DNA of 64,000 nt from Chara braunii. Taxonomy: Eukaryota > Streptophyta > Charophyceae > Charales > Characeae. Both the position numbers and the translations under genes were made by a program. Below are positions 33,701 through 44,718 of the stretch, one piece after another. The notes under the pieces are model-generated. The model made no database searches and was not told where the DNA came from. It saw only the letters and a list, made by a program, of their open reading frames with translations. Each line of letters begins with the position of its first letter. Position 1 is the first letter of the stretch. The DNA is taken from positions 278,412-342,411 of the forward strand of contig BFEA01000839.1 of NCBI GenBank assembly GCA_003427395.1. Reading direction: 5' to 3'.

Positions 33701-33960
33701 GGATACGGGCCAATACTTCCTTACATCTGCTTTGTCTCCCTTTTTATAAAGAAGTGTAATTATGCCTTCAGTCGTGTGAGGGTCAAGAGGGTGACCATTC
33801 AAAGTGTTGTTGAATACTCTGAGGAGGTCTGGAGCTAGGAGGGTCCAGAACCTACGGTAAAATTCCACTGGTAACCCATCAGGGCCTGGGCACTTGCCCT
33901 TGGCCATGCTGTTGACTGCTGTTGTAAGTTCTGATATGGTAATGGGGGTGGTGTATGCTT
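30721..33960 (-). mobile_element. 5'-truncated LINE (non-LTR retrotransposon)
   Basis: Minus strand: RT from about 33960, C-terminal zinc region to about 31330, a 3' UTR, then the conserved tail (GGTAGACTGTGAGGACCCC ... TTTCCAGCAGGTGCAGCTCC) and an interrupted poly(A), seen as T runs at 30721-30770. The 5' end starts inside the RT, typical of abortive target-primed reverse transcription. No exact target duplication was found. The same tail recurs at four other places in the window. Confidence 0.75.
31332..33960 (-). pseudogene. LINE ORF2: reverse transcriptase and C-terminal zinc domain
   Basis: RT blocks in order: ITISELTTAVNSMAKGKCPG and PDGLPVEFYRRFW (block 1, 33950-33850), ITLLYKKGDK and PVSLLNVYGKILAK (block 2), PDQSGFIPGRQ (block 3), VILIDF-stop-KAYDSVNW (motif A; TAG at 33491-33493), SFRQGCPLAPSLF (motif B), VLALADDFSAI (motif C, LADD where most LINEs have FADD), then the thumb AYEAASEMSVSWQKS. 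After a frame change near 32620 a long connector follows, and after a TAG at 31653 a zinc-binding motif, CDACSHPSLEDWLHLWWEC. The endonuclease is absent by truncation. It copied LINE RNA at the target site; this copy is dead (two in-frame TAGs and a frameshift). Confidence 0.8.
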
Positions 33961-34257
33961 TTGTTGTGTATGTGCACGCTCCATTTCGTTTTTAGGCAAA
34001 TTGCAGAAATACCGGTTCCAAGAAGTATGGTAGCAAAAATACCGGATTGACAATGTTTTCAATTCTTTTGTGAAAACTATAGAGGCAAGTGTGGTAGGAA
34101 GGACTTAGCTGCTAATTGCAGAGAATGTACATGGGTAGAGTGACCAAGTGGGAAGGGCTGAAGTAGCCTGGGGAAGATGTGGTTTGATAGTGCAAAATTC
34201 GTGTTGTGTATTGTTGTTGTAGAAGGTGTTTAATTCCAGGGCATATAGAGCATTGGT
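33961..34257. other. Flank between LINE and Ty3 element
   Basis: No coding or repeat signal recognised. It contains AAATTGCAGAAATACCGG and a related AAAAATACCGG some 50 bases later. Confidence 0.4.
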
Positions 34258-34261
34258 GGTT
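34258..34261. repeat. Target-site duplication, left (GGTT)
   Basis: GGTT directly precedes the 5' LTR start TGTGACG, and the same GGTT directly follows the 3' LTR end CGTCACA at 47808-47811. Confidence 0.6.
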
Positions 34262-35185
34262 TGTGACGAACCGATTTCTGTTCCGTGCGATTTTCTGCGC
34301 GACGATAATGAGGGGTCCTAAGATGGGAAGGTTGGGCCAATTACGGGAGATAGGGATTGAAGGAAAATTGCATTAGTGTCCTCGCTTCTTTGTCTTTTTT
34401 TTTTTTCGTCGCTTCTTTTCGAATGGCTAGGTTCAGGGTCGGGCAAGTCCCAAGATGGCCGATCGAGTGGCTGTCGTGCCGACAAAAGCGTGAATAATAA
34501 TGTGTGACGTCGCTTCTTTCTTGTTGTGTTGTCAGGTTTAGGTACGGAGATCGCGCGGAAATTTTTGCTTCGTTCTTTTTATTTTTATTTTTCGAATCTT
34601 GTCGAGCCTTGATGACTCTCGGAACTTCAGACTTTCTTTTCCGAAATTTGCGTTTTTTGCATCTCTGCAGTACATAGGAATTTAGGAATTTAGGATTCCT
34701 TTTTACCGCGCAACGCTTTTTTTGCTTGCGCGCTTCTTTTTGCGCCTTCAACGAAGCTCTGATTAGTTGGTGTCTTTAATCTTGCAAATAACTGTAATTT
34801 TGGGCGGGCGTCATTGTAACTGTATCTTTCTTCTTGAGCTTCGTCTTTCCCACCCTCTCTTTCCCTTTTGCTGTGTCTAGTTAGCCCACGGCCTGCATGC
34901 TCAGATCGATGCGTGGAGAGTGGCTACGTCCCCCACGCCTCGGTCTGGTCATGCAAAACATAGGCGCTCCCTCTCCTAATCTCCTTTCGAAGTCCTTGCA
35001 ATTCCGTGTTCTTCTCGCATGCATGCACGCGCGATTAGATAGCTCTCTTAACCAGTGGTTAGAAGCTCGGGGTAGTGCGATCAGTGAGGGTCGGCTCACG
35101 AGCGACGTAAGAGGTGAGTGAAGTAGGAGTCGGGCGACCCGACGAGCTGGTGCCGAATGCGCAGGGTTGACGCGTGGGGCTACGA

Positions 35186-35345
35186 NNNNNNNNNNNNNNN
35201 NNNNNNNNNNNNNNNNNNNNNNNNNNNNNNNNNNNNNNNNNNNNNNNNNNNNNNNNNNNNNNNNNNNNNNNNNNNNNNNNNNNNNNNNNNNNNNNNNNNN
35301 NNNNNNNNNNNNNNNNNNNNNNNNNNNNNNNNNNNNNNNNNNNNN
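35186..35345. other. Assembly gap, 160 N
   Basis: The 3' LTR shows about 95 bp of unique sequence followed by GA repeats at this place (46346-46470), so the gap hides that plus an expanded GA tract. Confidence 1.

Positions 35346-35399
<54 letters not shown>
35346..35399. repeat. (GA)n microsatellite in 5' LTR
   Basis: Pure GA run bordering the gap. The 3' LTR counterpart at 46442-46470 is shorter and interrupted, so this tract expanded after insertion. Confidence 0.95.
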
Positions 35400-35402
<3 letters not shown>

Positions 35403-35461
35403 TTGAGGATGATGGGCGTGGATTTGCAATTTTCTTTGTGTTATCTCCCTCTTTACTCTTG

Positions 35462-35470
35462 TATATAAAT
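35462..35470 (+). promoter_or_regulatory. TATA box of 5' LTR
   Basis: TATATAAAT in the context CTTGTATATAAATTTTGAT, conserved at the same place in the 3' LTR (46532-46540). It lies about 1.2 kb into the LTR, so U3 would be about 1.2 kb and R would start some 30 bases later. Confidence 0.6.
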
Positions 35471-36735
35471 TTTGATCTCGGCTTAGGGCAACTCGCCCGT
35501 TTCCTTTTGTTTTCGGAATCTTTGCCTCAGCTTCAACCCACACTTGTTTTGTGATGGATCTTGGTCTTGGTTACTGTGTGTTTTGCTGAATGAATGAATG
35601 AACGATATGGTTGTCGTTTCTCTTGTTTGGTCCTCATTATTGCTTGTAGAAATTTTGATGTTGTTGCGATGTCTGATGTATAATGACACCTCGCATGCTC
35701 AGGGATGAATGCTTGCGGATCACTGAGTGATTAGATGCTTGGGTAGCTGTCCATGGCTCGTGGCGATTTTGCATGAGGAATTAGACTCTGGTTTTTGCAT
35801 TTTTGCGGAAAAAAGCGAATACCTCGCGGGATACGTGTACTCGTGATCCGATCTGCTCATCCTACACGTATCCACGTGCGGCGATTCGCGACCATTAACG
35901 AAACTGATAGGCGGAATTTTCCTCCTTGCACGCACCTAAACGGATAGGAATTTCCGATAGCGCATCGAGAAATCCCCTCGCCGGTTAGATGCGCGCGAAA
36001 GGCTTCCACTACGTCGTAATGACAAGATGCCGAGCTCACGGGATTCAGAGTACTTCAAACCTTGGATAAGAGAAGAACTTAGGCAGAGACGACCAGAATT
36101 CCGCTGCCTAACAGAAAACCGATTGTGCCCCAGGGAATTTCGTTGTGCCGTGACCAGCGATCCAAGGTACCCCGATTACCCAACTACATACAACACGCAA
36201 TACTTCATATCCGCCGGCTTTGTCGTTATCACTACCAACTTCCCTCCCTTGCATCTTCTCCTCTCGTATCACCAGCTCACTGTGGTACCGTGGAATTCCA
36301 TCGCCCCGTATTGGCCCCGCACGCCGTGCAAAAACTGCAGACGGCGCAGTCCCCGTCAAACCCCGAGGACTACGGAATGTAACTATAACACGCGGCAACA
36401 AATGCCACGTGTTTGCCCCCGAAGACCCGACTTTTGAGAACCGCCGCCCTCACGAGCCTCTCTCGAACCGCCGTCACCCAAACCGACGGATCGGACGGCC
36501 TCTGGCGCACCGCACATGCCATCTACCTTATGCTGCACGACATCGACCACTTTCAGACCGAAGGTAACCCGCCCCTTGGTCCTATTGCATTTATGCCCCT
36601 GAACCCTTGCCACAGGAGATCCCAGTTCCGACCTGGGACTCCACCCACTCACTTCCAAAAATCCTTGGCACACCCCTTTTCACACTTCTAGGCCCACATC
36701 CCACTCCGATCAGGAAGTCGCGCCGGGCGTGAGGT

Positions 36736-36747
36736 TGGTATCGGAGC
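36736..36747 (+). other. Primer binding site, initiator tRNA-Met type
   Basis: TGGTATCGGAGC differs by one base from TGGTATCAGAGC, the usual plant LTR-element site complementary to the initiator tRNA-Met 3' end. It sits directly at the 5' LTR end and 32 bases before the gag frame. Confidence 0.8.
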
Positions 36748-36778
36748 CCGACATGTGGCAGGGTTCTAGGACTTATAG

Positions 36779-38443
36779 TTGGACGATCTGGCTAACAGAG
36801 GACGACCTCAACCACGGAACGTGCACCGACACGATCCTGTCGTCCCCAGAAGTCGGTCTGCGGCCCGACGGGCGGTCAACATGAATGCTAATCAGCCGAA
36901 CCCCCAACAAAATCCGAATCCCCAACAGAATCCTAATCAACCCGTACCACGAGCACGGGCACCCATGACGCCACCTGATCTCTATCTATTCAATCCCGCT
37001 CATCATCTTGCTGGAGCATGGCTGGCCACGCTCCGAGCTCAGCAGTATGATGACAACGAGGCGCAGGGAAATATCCCCGGCCGATTGGGAGGAGACACTC
37101 ATCATTGGTTTAGCACCTATGTATGGGTTGATCTCCCGACATTCGAGCGAGATTTCTTTAATCGATTCGATTACATCCACCTGGAACAAGCTCTTTTTAT
37201 GATTAAAGACCGGGTTAAAAAAACCCTCGAATCTGTCACCGAGTATCGAAACCGATTCTATAGGATGTTTGTGAAAACAGAACGAGGCGAACAGGTAGGT
37301 AGAGACTTGTTCATCGATAGACTTCGCAGCCAAACGATAAGGGCGAAACTGCGAAAACAGTTCTCCCCCATCAATCACATGCTGCAACAGATCATGGAAG
37401 CCACAAAGTAAATGGAGCGGAAGTTCGCTGCGAGTTTCCTAGAAGGGGAAGACTATCCCAGGGAAGGAGACTCGTCGGAACTAGCGAGAGCTAAAGCTGA
37501 GTTGGCGGCACTGTAGAACAAATTTGAAAACATTGGGTTTGTGTCAGGCCCAGTCACCTATCTAGAACAGATTGGTCCCAAACGACCGACCCTGAGTGTG
37601 ATTGCGAGCGTGCCCGCGCCTGTAATGACGGCGCCCCCGCCACCGATCGAACCCCCCGCACTACCGAATGAGTCTTCCGCCCTATTGGAACTAACCAAAA
37701 CACTGGTCAATCTGATCCAGGGAAGCAAAAAGGAACAGCGGGAGCATAACGCTTGGATAGAGGCAATGATGAGGTCGATGTGACCAATAGCGGTGAGTGT
37801 CGCCCCGATTCAACACGGATTGGCTCTGACACCCCCTCCCGTAGGAATCCCTAGAAATCTAAACGTCTGTTACACGTGTCATCAGCCAGGGCACATAGCC
37901 CGAGATTGCCCCCATCGACCTCCGCAGCAACGAGTCGGAGCCGCACTAGTAGTGGCAACCCCGATTGCTAACGGACCTGGATGTGTAGGAACACTAATCG
38001 AAGAAATGGAAGGGAGCAGAAGCACATTAGCAACAGTAGAGGAAACTGTTCAGCTAATCCCGTTGGATCAGTATGTAACGCTTGGTTACCCGGGGCTTGG
38101 GATGATTGGAACGATTAGACCCGTGCCAGAACAAAGGGAAGTGGCGGAATGGCGACCTTCTCTAGGGGAGATGGAGTCGGGAGGACCTACCTTCATCACT
38201 AGGGAAATCGATGTTTTGAACATCGTTCGAGCCTTGGACCATCGGATTCCTCTTCCGATTGGTCATCTGCTTTCGCTATCGGAACAAGCCAACGAACGAA
38301 TGTTGCAACATTGCAAGGTGAACTGGGAACGATTCGCCCTTGCCCGAACAGCGAGCACCAAAACGAAAAATCCCACGCCGGACGAAAATATAGCAGTATG
38401 TAACGCTTGGTTACCCGGGGCTTGGGATGATTGGAACGATTAG
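36779..38443 (+). pseudogene. Gag of Ty3 element with CCHC knuckle
   Basis: A single frame with stops at 37409 (TAA), 37514 (TAG) and 37781 (TGA). The N-terminus is Pro/Asn/Gln-rich (QQNPNPQQNPNQP). A capsid-type domain follows (WFSTYVWVDLPTFERDFF, ALFMIKDRVKKTLESV, YRNRFYRMF, LFIDRLRS), then a Pro-rich linker and the knuckle CYTCHQPGHIARDC (C-x2-C-x4-H-x4-C, about 37868-37909). The frame begins 32 bases after the primer site, with an upstream-open TTG at 36779 and the first ATG near 36882. Downstream, the region EIDVLNIVRALDHRIPLPIG is doubled by the tandem duplication, which breaks the frame into protease. Confidence 0.8.
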
Positions 38444-38720
38444 ACCCGCGCCAGAACAAAGGGAAGTGGCGGAATGGCGACCTTCTCTAGGGGAGATGGA
38501 GTCGGGAGGACCCACCTTCGTCACTAGGGAAATCGATGTTTTAAACATCGTTCGAGCCTTGGACCATCGGATTCCTCTTCCGATTGGTCATCTGCTTTCG
38601 ATATCAGAACAAGCCAACGAACGAATGTTGCAACATTGCAAGGCGAACTAGGAACGATTCGCCCTTGCCCGAACAGCGAGCACCAAAGCGAAAAATCCCA
38701 CGCCAGACGAAAATACAGCA
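38071..38720 (+). repeat. 325 bp tandem duplication inside gag-pol
   Basis: 38071-38395 and 38396-38720 are near-identical direct copies (both GTATGTAACGCTTGG or its remnant through CGAAAATA(T/C)AGCAG). 325 is not a multiple of three, so the duplication shifts frame. Confidence 0.9.
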
Positions 38721-38826
38721 GCTACTTCAGACCCGATACGGTTAGGATTGATTCAAAAAGATGATCATTTCCTACGGATCAAACCAATACCATGGAAGTC
38801 CGCAGAATAACGATATCGAGGTTTGA

Positions 38827-39363
38827 GGAATCTCACACAATGCCATCATTGATTCCGGGGCCGTTGTCCCAGCTATCTAATTACGGGTAGTTGAAAGAGC
38901 AGGAAGAAAGAATGATATAATCATGCTTACGGAAAAAGATCAGCTCGTTTCAGCGGATGAAGAAAAGATTAAAACAGTAGGACGAATGACCAATGTCGCT
39001 TTTTGAGTAGGAAAAGTACATGCCTTAGGAGATGTCGTAGTTTTAAACGTAAACACTTACGACGTCCCTTTTGGCCTTCTCGCGCTTGTGGCATTGCGAG
39101 CCAACCTGGACTTCGAAAGGTGATCAATCGTCCTCTGTAATACAGGAGGAAAACCCTATGTTGTACCTATGAGACCGACTCTTCGAACTATGGCTAACGT
39201 AACCCCGCGGGTTTCTCCCATGATACCGGAAACTCTCCGCGTGATTAGCTGGGATAACTCTGCTGACGGTGAGCAATCTCTGAAGGACGCAGACAATAGT
39301 GACGAGGACGATCTAGTAATTCTGAAAATGGCACAACAACGTATCTATTACCTAGTCCATTGA
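38827..39363 (+). pseudogene. Aspartic protease region of pol
   Basis: Frame in register with the RT. ISHNAIIDSGAVVPAI has the catalytic DSG (38851-38859). Then come VVERAGRKNDI, a flap-like GRMTNVAF, and DVVVLNVNTYDVPFGLLALV, a retropepsin-like C-terminal strand. Stops at 38878 (TAA), 39004 (TGA), 39121 (TGA) and 39361 (TGA). It would cleave Gag-Pol; inactive here. Confidence 0.65.
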
Positions 39364-39417
39364 GCAAGCCCCAAATCGCTAGGCCTGGCTGATCAGAGTC
39401 TACAAAGAACGCAAGCC

Positions 39418-41419
39418 ATGATTATGGGTGAACCCCTCGTGCAGATTTTGAGGATGGTCGACTCTTTGGAACCCCCTCGAGCCCTGTACGAAGGTATTTC
39501 CCCTTTACTCGCACAATATAATGACAAACGACATTATTGTGACATCACGAATCTCCCACGATCTCTCCTGACATTTACAAAAGAGGTGCGATTGATACGT
39601 TTAGGGTCGGAGACCAATTCTTTGGAACCCCCTGAGCGGCTCGAAACTGGGCTTGGAATCAAAATCGCAGCAAAACCAGTGCCATGGCAGGACATTCGAG
39701 ACGGAATAACACCGGAAGAACACGAGGCCATCCGAGAACAGGATGCACAAATGATGGCCACGGTATTCTCCTGGCGACCGGATAATTCATTTATTTCCAC
39801 GCCCCCGCCTGAAAACACTAAGCGGGTAAGTACAAAACGCCTCGACGTACGGATATGGGATGAGATGTACGAGTTACATGTGCCTCAATACGTACCTGAT
39901 GAGATCCATCACCTAATTGCGGAAATTCTAAAAGAATACAAAGAGGCAATTAGTCTGACGGACACAGACATTGGACTGTCGTTAGTCATACAACACGAAA
40001 TTCAAACCGGAAATCATCCTCCGATTCACGTTAAGCCCTACGGATACTCGTTGGAAGAACGGAAAACGACCCTTGAGCGGATTTTAGAATTCGAAGCTAA
40101 TGGTTGGATCGAACCCTCCACTGGGCCATGGTCGTTCCCGGTATTATTAGTACCGAAGAAGAACAGATCGATTCGCATATGCATTGATTATCGTAAGCTG
40201 AATGGCATCACGATTAAAAATGTGTACCCTCCGTCCCCGGATTGATGACCTGCTGGATGCGATTGGTTGTTCTAATTATTTTAGTAAATTTGATATTCGT
40301 CACGGTTTTCATCACATCGTAATTAAGGAGGACGATCGGCCGAAAACGGCCTTCGTGCTATTTGAAGGCACGTGGCAATGGGTTCTATGTCCAATGGGGA
40401 TTTGCAACGTGCCTGCCACCTTTCAACGGGCTATGAACGTGACGTTCCAGAATTTCGTCAACAAGACGCGGCTCACTCAAGGGATGATTAATTTCTGCGT
40501 CATCGTATATATGGACGATATCCTCGTCTACTCGGAGACCTTTCACGGGCATGCACCACACATCGAATGGACGCTGGGAGCTCTGAGAGATGCCGGGTTC
40601 AAGATCGTGCTCGAGAAGAGCGAGTTTTTCCTTTCGGAAATCTCATTCTTGGGTTATGTGGTGACACGTGGAGGACTGCGACCAGATTCAAGGAAAGTCG
40701 CGGCGGTGAAAGATGCTCCACTCCCCACGTCAGTGATGCAGGTTCGAGCTTTTCTGGGACTTGCATCGTACTACCGTCGTTTTTTTATCAAGGGCTTCAC
40801 TGCGATAGCGCAACCTCTGACGAATCTGCTACGAAAGGACCAACCCCTCAGTTGGGACGCAAAGTGCGAACAGGCCTTCGCCACCCTCAAAGGCGCTCTG
40901 GCGACGACACCTATTTTGATTCGGCCAGACCCTACGAAGCAATTTATTCTCATCATGGGTTGGCAGCCCGAGGCGATCTCCGCTGTTCTAGCGCAGAAGG
41001 GGAACGATGGCCGAGAGCACGTCATCGAGTACGCGTCTCGTACGGTACCAGACGAACGAAGAAACGACTCAGCCCCGCAAGGGGAATGCTATGCCGTAGG
41101 CAGTGGAATCCAGCACTTCCATTCTTAACTATACGGACACAAGTTCCTCCTTGTAACCGATCACGAGTCATTATTGGCTCTCAAGAAGCTCACTAATTAC
41201 ACGGGTATGATTGGACGGTGGGCGGTGCGCCTACAAGAATACGACTTCGACATCATCCATCGAAAGACAGAGAGGCACGACAACGCGAACGGATTGACAT
41301 GACTGCATCGCCCCGCTAAAGTACCGAAGGGAGAAGAAATCATTCCATGGAAGGAGCTGGAGTCAACTGACGGACCCAAGTACGGACAAGTGGCAGTTCT
41401 TCCACGTGGCAAGAAGTAG
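39418..41419 (+). pseudogene. Reverse transcriptase and RNase H of Ty3 element
   Basis: [22 protein letters not shown] and [10 protein letters not shown], then one extra base at about 40230-40240 shifts frame. It continues with [24 protein letters not shown] (motif A), FEGTWQWVLCPMGICNVPAT (motif B), IVYMDDILVYS (motif C, about 40505-40535), ISFLGYVVT and the linker FLGLASYYRRFF. RNase H: FILIMGWQPEAISAVLAQ carries Gly where the first catalytic Asp is normal. It ends with YGHKFLLVTDHESLLAL and LQEYDFDIIHR, after a TAA at about 41126, and terminates at TAG 41417-41419. With both a frameshift and a lost RNase H Asp it is inactive. Confidence 0.9.
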
Positions 41420-41429
41420 GCGATTGGCA

Positions 41430-43157
41430 ATGGGTGACGGAGGTACTCCTACAACTCCTCTCTCCCCCCTCTCATCTTCGTCTTTTCTCTCCCTACCCGA
41501 TAAATTTTGTTATTTTTGTGAAGCGATCTCGCACGTCTACTCGATCTCAATGCGTCCTAGTGGGGAAGGGTATGCGGAATGGGTAGATTGTCGACAGTGT
41601 GTTGCACGAGCCCATTGCTCGTTCATTCAGTACAGAAATGGCTATAAGCCCTGGTTGTGTCCGTTGTGTCGGACTGATAAGATCCCGACTGAAGCTCGAT
41701 TCCTCGATGCCACGTCAGAAGGGTTAGAAAAGACCCGAAAGTTTAGAAGGGCTGAGGTATGGACGGACATCGCTCTAATTGCCACCCTGATAGGAAACCC
41801 CGTCCAGGTATTCACTAAGGAAGACCGGAGGAGGGCCAACGAAAGGGTTAGGGACTATCGCTGGAGCGAGGGTCGGTTAGAAAAACGAAAGATAGATGGT
41901 AATGGAATTTGGATGGTAGTGCCACACCCGCTCATGAGGTATGACTGGGTTAGGACGGCACATGAGGAAACTGCAGCCCATTTTGCCGTACGGATCACGG
42001 AAGCGGCAATCGACAAGAACGAATGGTATTGGTCCAATATTCGCGATGATGTGAAATTCATCATCGCGAACTGTCAAGTCTGCGCTACTAACAAGGCGCC
42101 GATCCAGCCACCAAGATTGATAGTACCTACGGTAGTTGAACGGTCGTTTCAAAGGGTTAGCATGGATACTACCAATAGTGTGGTGCCCCCTGAACCTAAT
42201 AGCTGCAAATATTCAATTCTACTGGTTTTTGTAGACCACTTCTCGAAATGGATCGAGGCATATCCATGTCGTACGCGATAGGCGGCTGAAATCGTGCGAT
42301 ACGTCAACTGGTTCTTAGGGATGCACTAGGACACAGAGGAAATCCTAACCGACAATAGGGTGGAATTCTGGGGGAAAATTTTGAGGAATCTGGTCGTACA
42401 TGGCGTCGCCATTCGGAATACTGCACCCCACATGTCGCAATCTAATGACCTGGTAGAAAACACGAATCGAGTGATAAAGACAGCGCTGCGACGAAACATT
42501 GCGGCACGGGATCCGTGGCCCTGGCCCGATATCGTAGATCACATCCTGGCGGTCCATCGAGGAACGCCTCACGAATCGACGGGCCTTAGCCCCTTGGCTA
42601 TTGCTAACCAATAGCATAGCTTGTATCTCGATATCGAGCCTCCCCGATGAATCTTCATTGAACCGACGGCCCACAAGGGCCACGGTTCGGGACAAGGCCA
42701 AGCGGCACATGGAATTGATGGAACAGTCCCTTCCCGATTAGCTCGAAAGCGCGAGAAAATGACTGAGTTGGCCCACGGCCGACAGGTCCGTAGCAACGAG
42801 GCCGGAAATGGGAACGCAGGACCACGGCCCCAGTATAAATTAGGGGACCTGGTGCAGATGAGGAAATGTGCTCGCCAAGGGAAGATAGCGCCAAGATTCT
42901 TCGGGCGGTTTTGCATGATCGAACTCAGACCGAACGGGGTGAACACCATGCGCCTCGTGCCAGAGGTCTCGGGAAGCCGATTGACTCGACCAATCGTCCG
43001 CCACGTGTCCTATCTATGTCTTCTCCCTTCCTCTCCATCTCCTGCTGTGTCTGCTTCCTCTTTCGCTACAGAGGAAGACGACGATTTTTTTTCACCTTCA
43101 CCCTCTTCTGCATCTATCGACCTTTCTCATGTCTCGTCCCCATCGCCATTGCCATGA
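41430..43157 (+). pseudogene. PHD-like finger plus integrase of Ty3 element
   Basis: A new frame begins at ATG 41430, just after the RNase H stop. Residues from about 41508 to 41671 form C-x2-C-x23-C-x2-C-x4-H-C-x13-C-x2-C with the PHD-typical WVDCRQC. Integrase follows: H-x5-H then CQVC (HHCC zinc site), SMDTTN (first catalytic Asp), LTDNRVEFWG (second Asp), DLVENTN (Glu), and a C-terminal KLGDLVQMR...IAPRFFGRF block like the GPY/F domain, then a Ser/Pro-rich tail. Stops: TAG at 42279 and others at about 42327, 42612 and 42648. Integrase inserts the cDNA; a PHD finger, if real, could read histone tails and steer insertion. No chromodomain is seen. Confidence 0.8.
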
Positions 43158-43635
43158 GTTTTCTTACTGAGCGGGCCCTCGGTGATCACATGCTGGCGCC
43201 ACGCGGCGACATCTCGGCTATTCGGCAAGTCCATCACCCGCGATTGAGTCCGGATCTTCTACGACTCACGCAATTCTTCTGTACCACGGGAGTGTACACG
43301 ACGGCTGACTTTTGATTTGCGGGCCATCGCCAGGCGATTGTGTTGGCAGAAGCGACGACGGTTCGACGGTTGTCAATACCAGGAGTTAGCCACGTGTCCA
43401 CCATCGTCCTCTTCAACGGGGATATTAGTGCGATCAGCCCTCTACGACACACGACCATCCGGATGTCGCTAAGGAAGTGAGGCCGACAACTGGCAGCGGA
43501 GTGGAATCAGTGGCTCACGCGCCATGGCGACAATCTTCTCCCCACGGACGACATCGATGTCGGAGGACTTCGGACAACTCGGCACGAGCCAACGGTAGTG
43601 CTTCCGGAGCCCGTTCCCTTCCAGCGTCCTCAATG
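43154..43635 (+). pseudogene. Accessory ORF3 downstream of integrase, unrecognised
   Basis: Starts MSFLTERALGDHMLAPRGD at 43154, overlapping the end of the integrase frame. It continues ISAIRQVHHPRLSPDLLRL and STIVLFNGDISAISPLRH, with two in-frame TGAs (about 43312 and 43480), and ends TGA at 43633-43635. About 160 codons. The stop overlaps the start of the next ORF as ATGA. No transmembrane segment or known domain is seen. Its place between pol and the 3' LTR is where env or captured genes sit in Ty3 elements. Confidence 0.5.
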
Positions 43636-44718
43636 AACCGTTCCCAGCTCTCTACCTTCGCTCTCCCCTCTCTCTTCCCTACCTTTTGGCAGTTTGACCT
43701 TTGCCCCCGTCTCTCCTTTCGTCTGGAACCACTTGCTGTCCCCATCCTTGATCGGAGACAGTGGGAGCTGTGGTGTGAGCACTTCGTCGATATTTCGGGG
43801 TGTTTGGTTGGAGTACAGCTGACGTGGACGAGGGACATAGAACACCCTGTCTGGATCGAATACGTGGAGCTGTTGATTATCCAAGCTTGGAGGATGTAGG
43901 TGGAAGGAGACCTTCTCGGATTTATGTTCGGATCGGTGCGGCCCGACCATCAACAGCTGATCGCACAGGAGCTTACGATTCCTCTCGCGTAGCTGGTCGA
44001 TGATCTCCCTCTCGATATTGTTTCGCAGTGCGACGGGAGCTCGGTCCCGCATATTCTTTCATGAACTCTGACGCCCTACCTACAATGGTCAGCCTGCCTC
44101 GAGGAGCACGTAGGAAACAACAACCCGCCATCGCAACGACAGTACCTGGACCCGCGGGAGATAATCGACCTCGCCTTCTTTCAGCCTCGTACTGCCTCTG
44201 AAGATGAAGGGCTAACGCTAGAGGAGGAAGAAGAGGAGGGTGACGAGGAGGAAGAGGAAACTTCCGCAGAATCGGGGAGTTACAGTGAATACAGCGAGGA
44301 AGAGCGGGGCGAAGAGGAAGAAGAAGAAGAAGAAGAAGAAGAAGAAGAGGAGGAGCAGTTGGAAGAAGAGGAGGAATCCGAGTGGGAGACGTTGGGTGAA
44401 GAGCCGGACCGTGCGGAGACTCAGCAAGAGGACCCCGAGGCGGCGCGAAGGAGAGAGGAGATAGCAGCTGGGAAGCAGCTGCTGGAATTCGCAAGTGGAG
44501 TGGATCTGCCAGTCCCGAATGACCCCGCCAAGGATCCTGAGCCGCCCAAGAACGACGATGGGGACCTTGCTGCCGAGACTTCGAGCGCACCGGCCCGACG
44601 ACGACGAAGCCGATCCCCCTCCCCCTCCCCCTCCCCCTCCGCCCATCCACCAATTCGAGCTCGTACCGATGCGGGGCATCGGGCTTCGTCCCCAGTCCTT
44701 ATCCCGTCGTCCTCTTGA
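43633..44718 (+). pseudogene. Accessory ORF4, acidic and Ser/Arg-rich tail, unrecognised
   Basis: Begins at ATG 43633 in an ATGA overlap with ORF3. The N-terminal part (LPSLFPTFWQFDLCPRLSF, QWELWCEHFVDISG, VWIEYVELLII) is globular-looking. TAG at 43897, TAG near 43990 and TGA near 44059 interrupt it. It contains IPLA-stop-LVDDLPLDIV and ends in a Glu-rich run (about 44221-44380), an EEIAAGKQLLEFASGVDLP helix-like stretch and an SRSPSPSPSPS tail. I do not recognise it. The architecture (hydrophobic blocks then an acidic tail) resembles genes A-D. Confidence 0.5.

Larger units (their letters stand above)
34262..36735 (+). repeat. 5' LTR of Ty3 element
   Basis: Matches 45405-47807 throughout. 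It contains a TATA box at 35462, a GA microsatellite and a 160 N gap. Its last 10-12 bases are missing: the 3' LTR has GAGGTTGGGCGTCACA where this copy runs GAGGTTGGTATCGG straight into the primer site. Confidence 0.9.
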
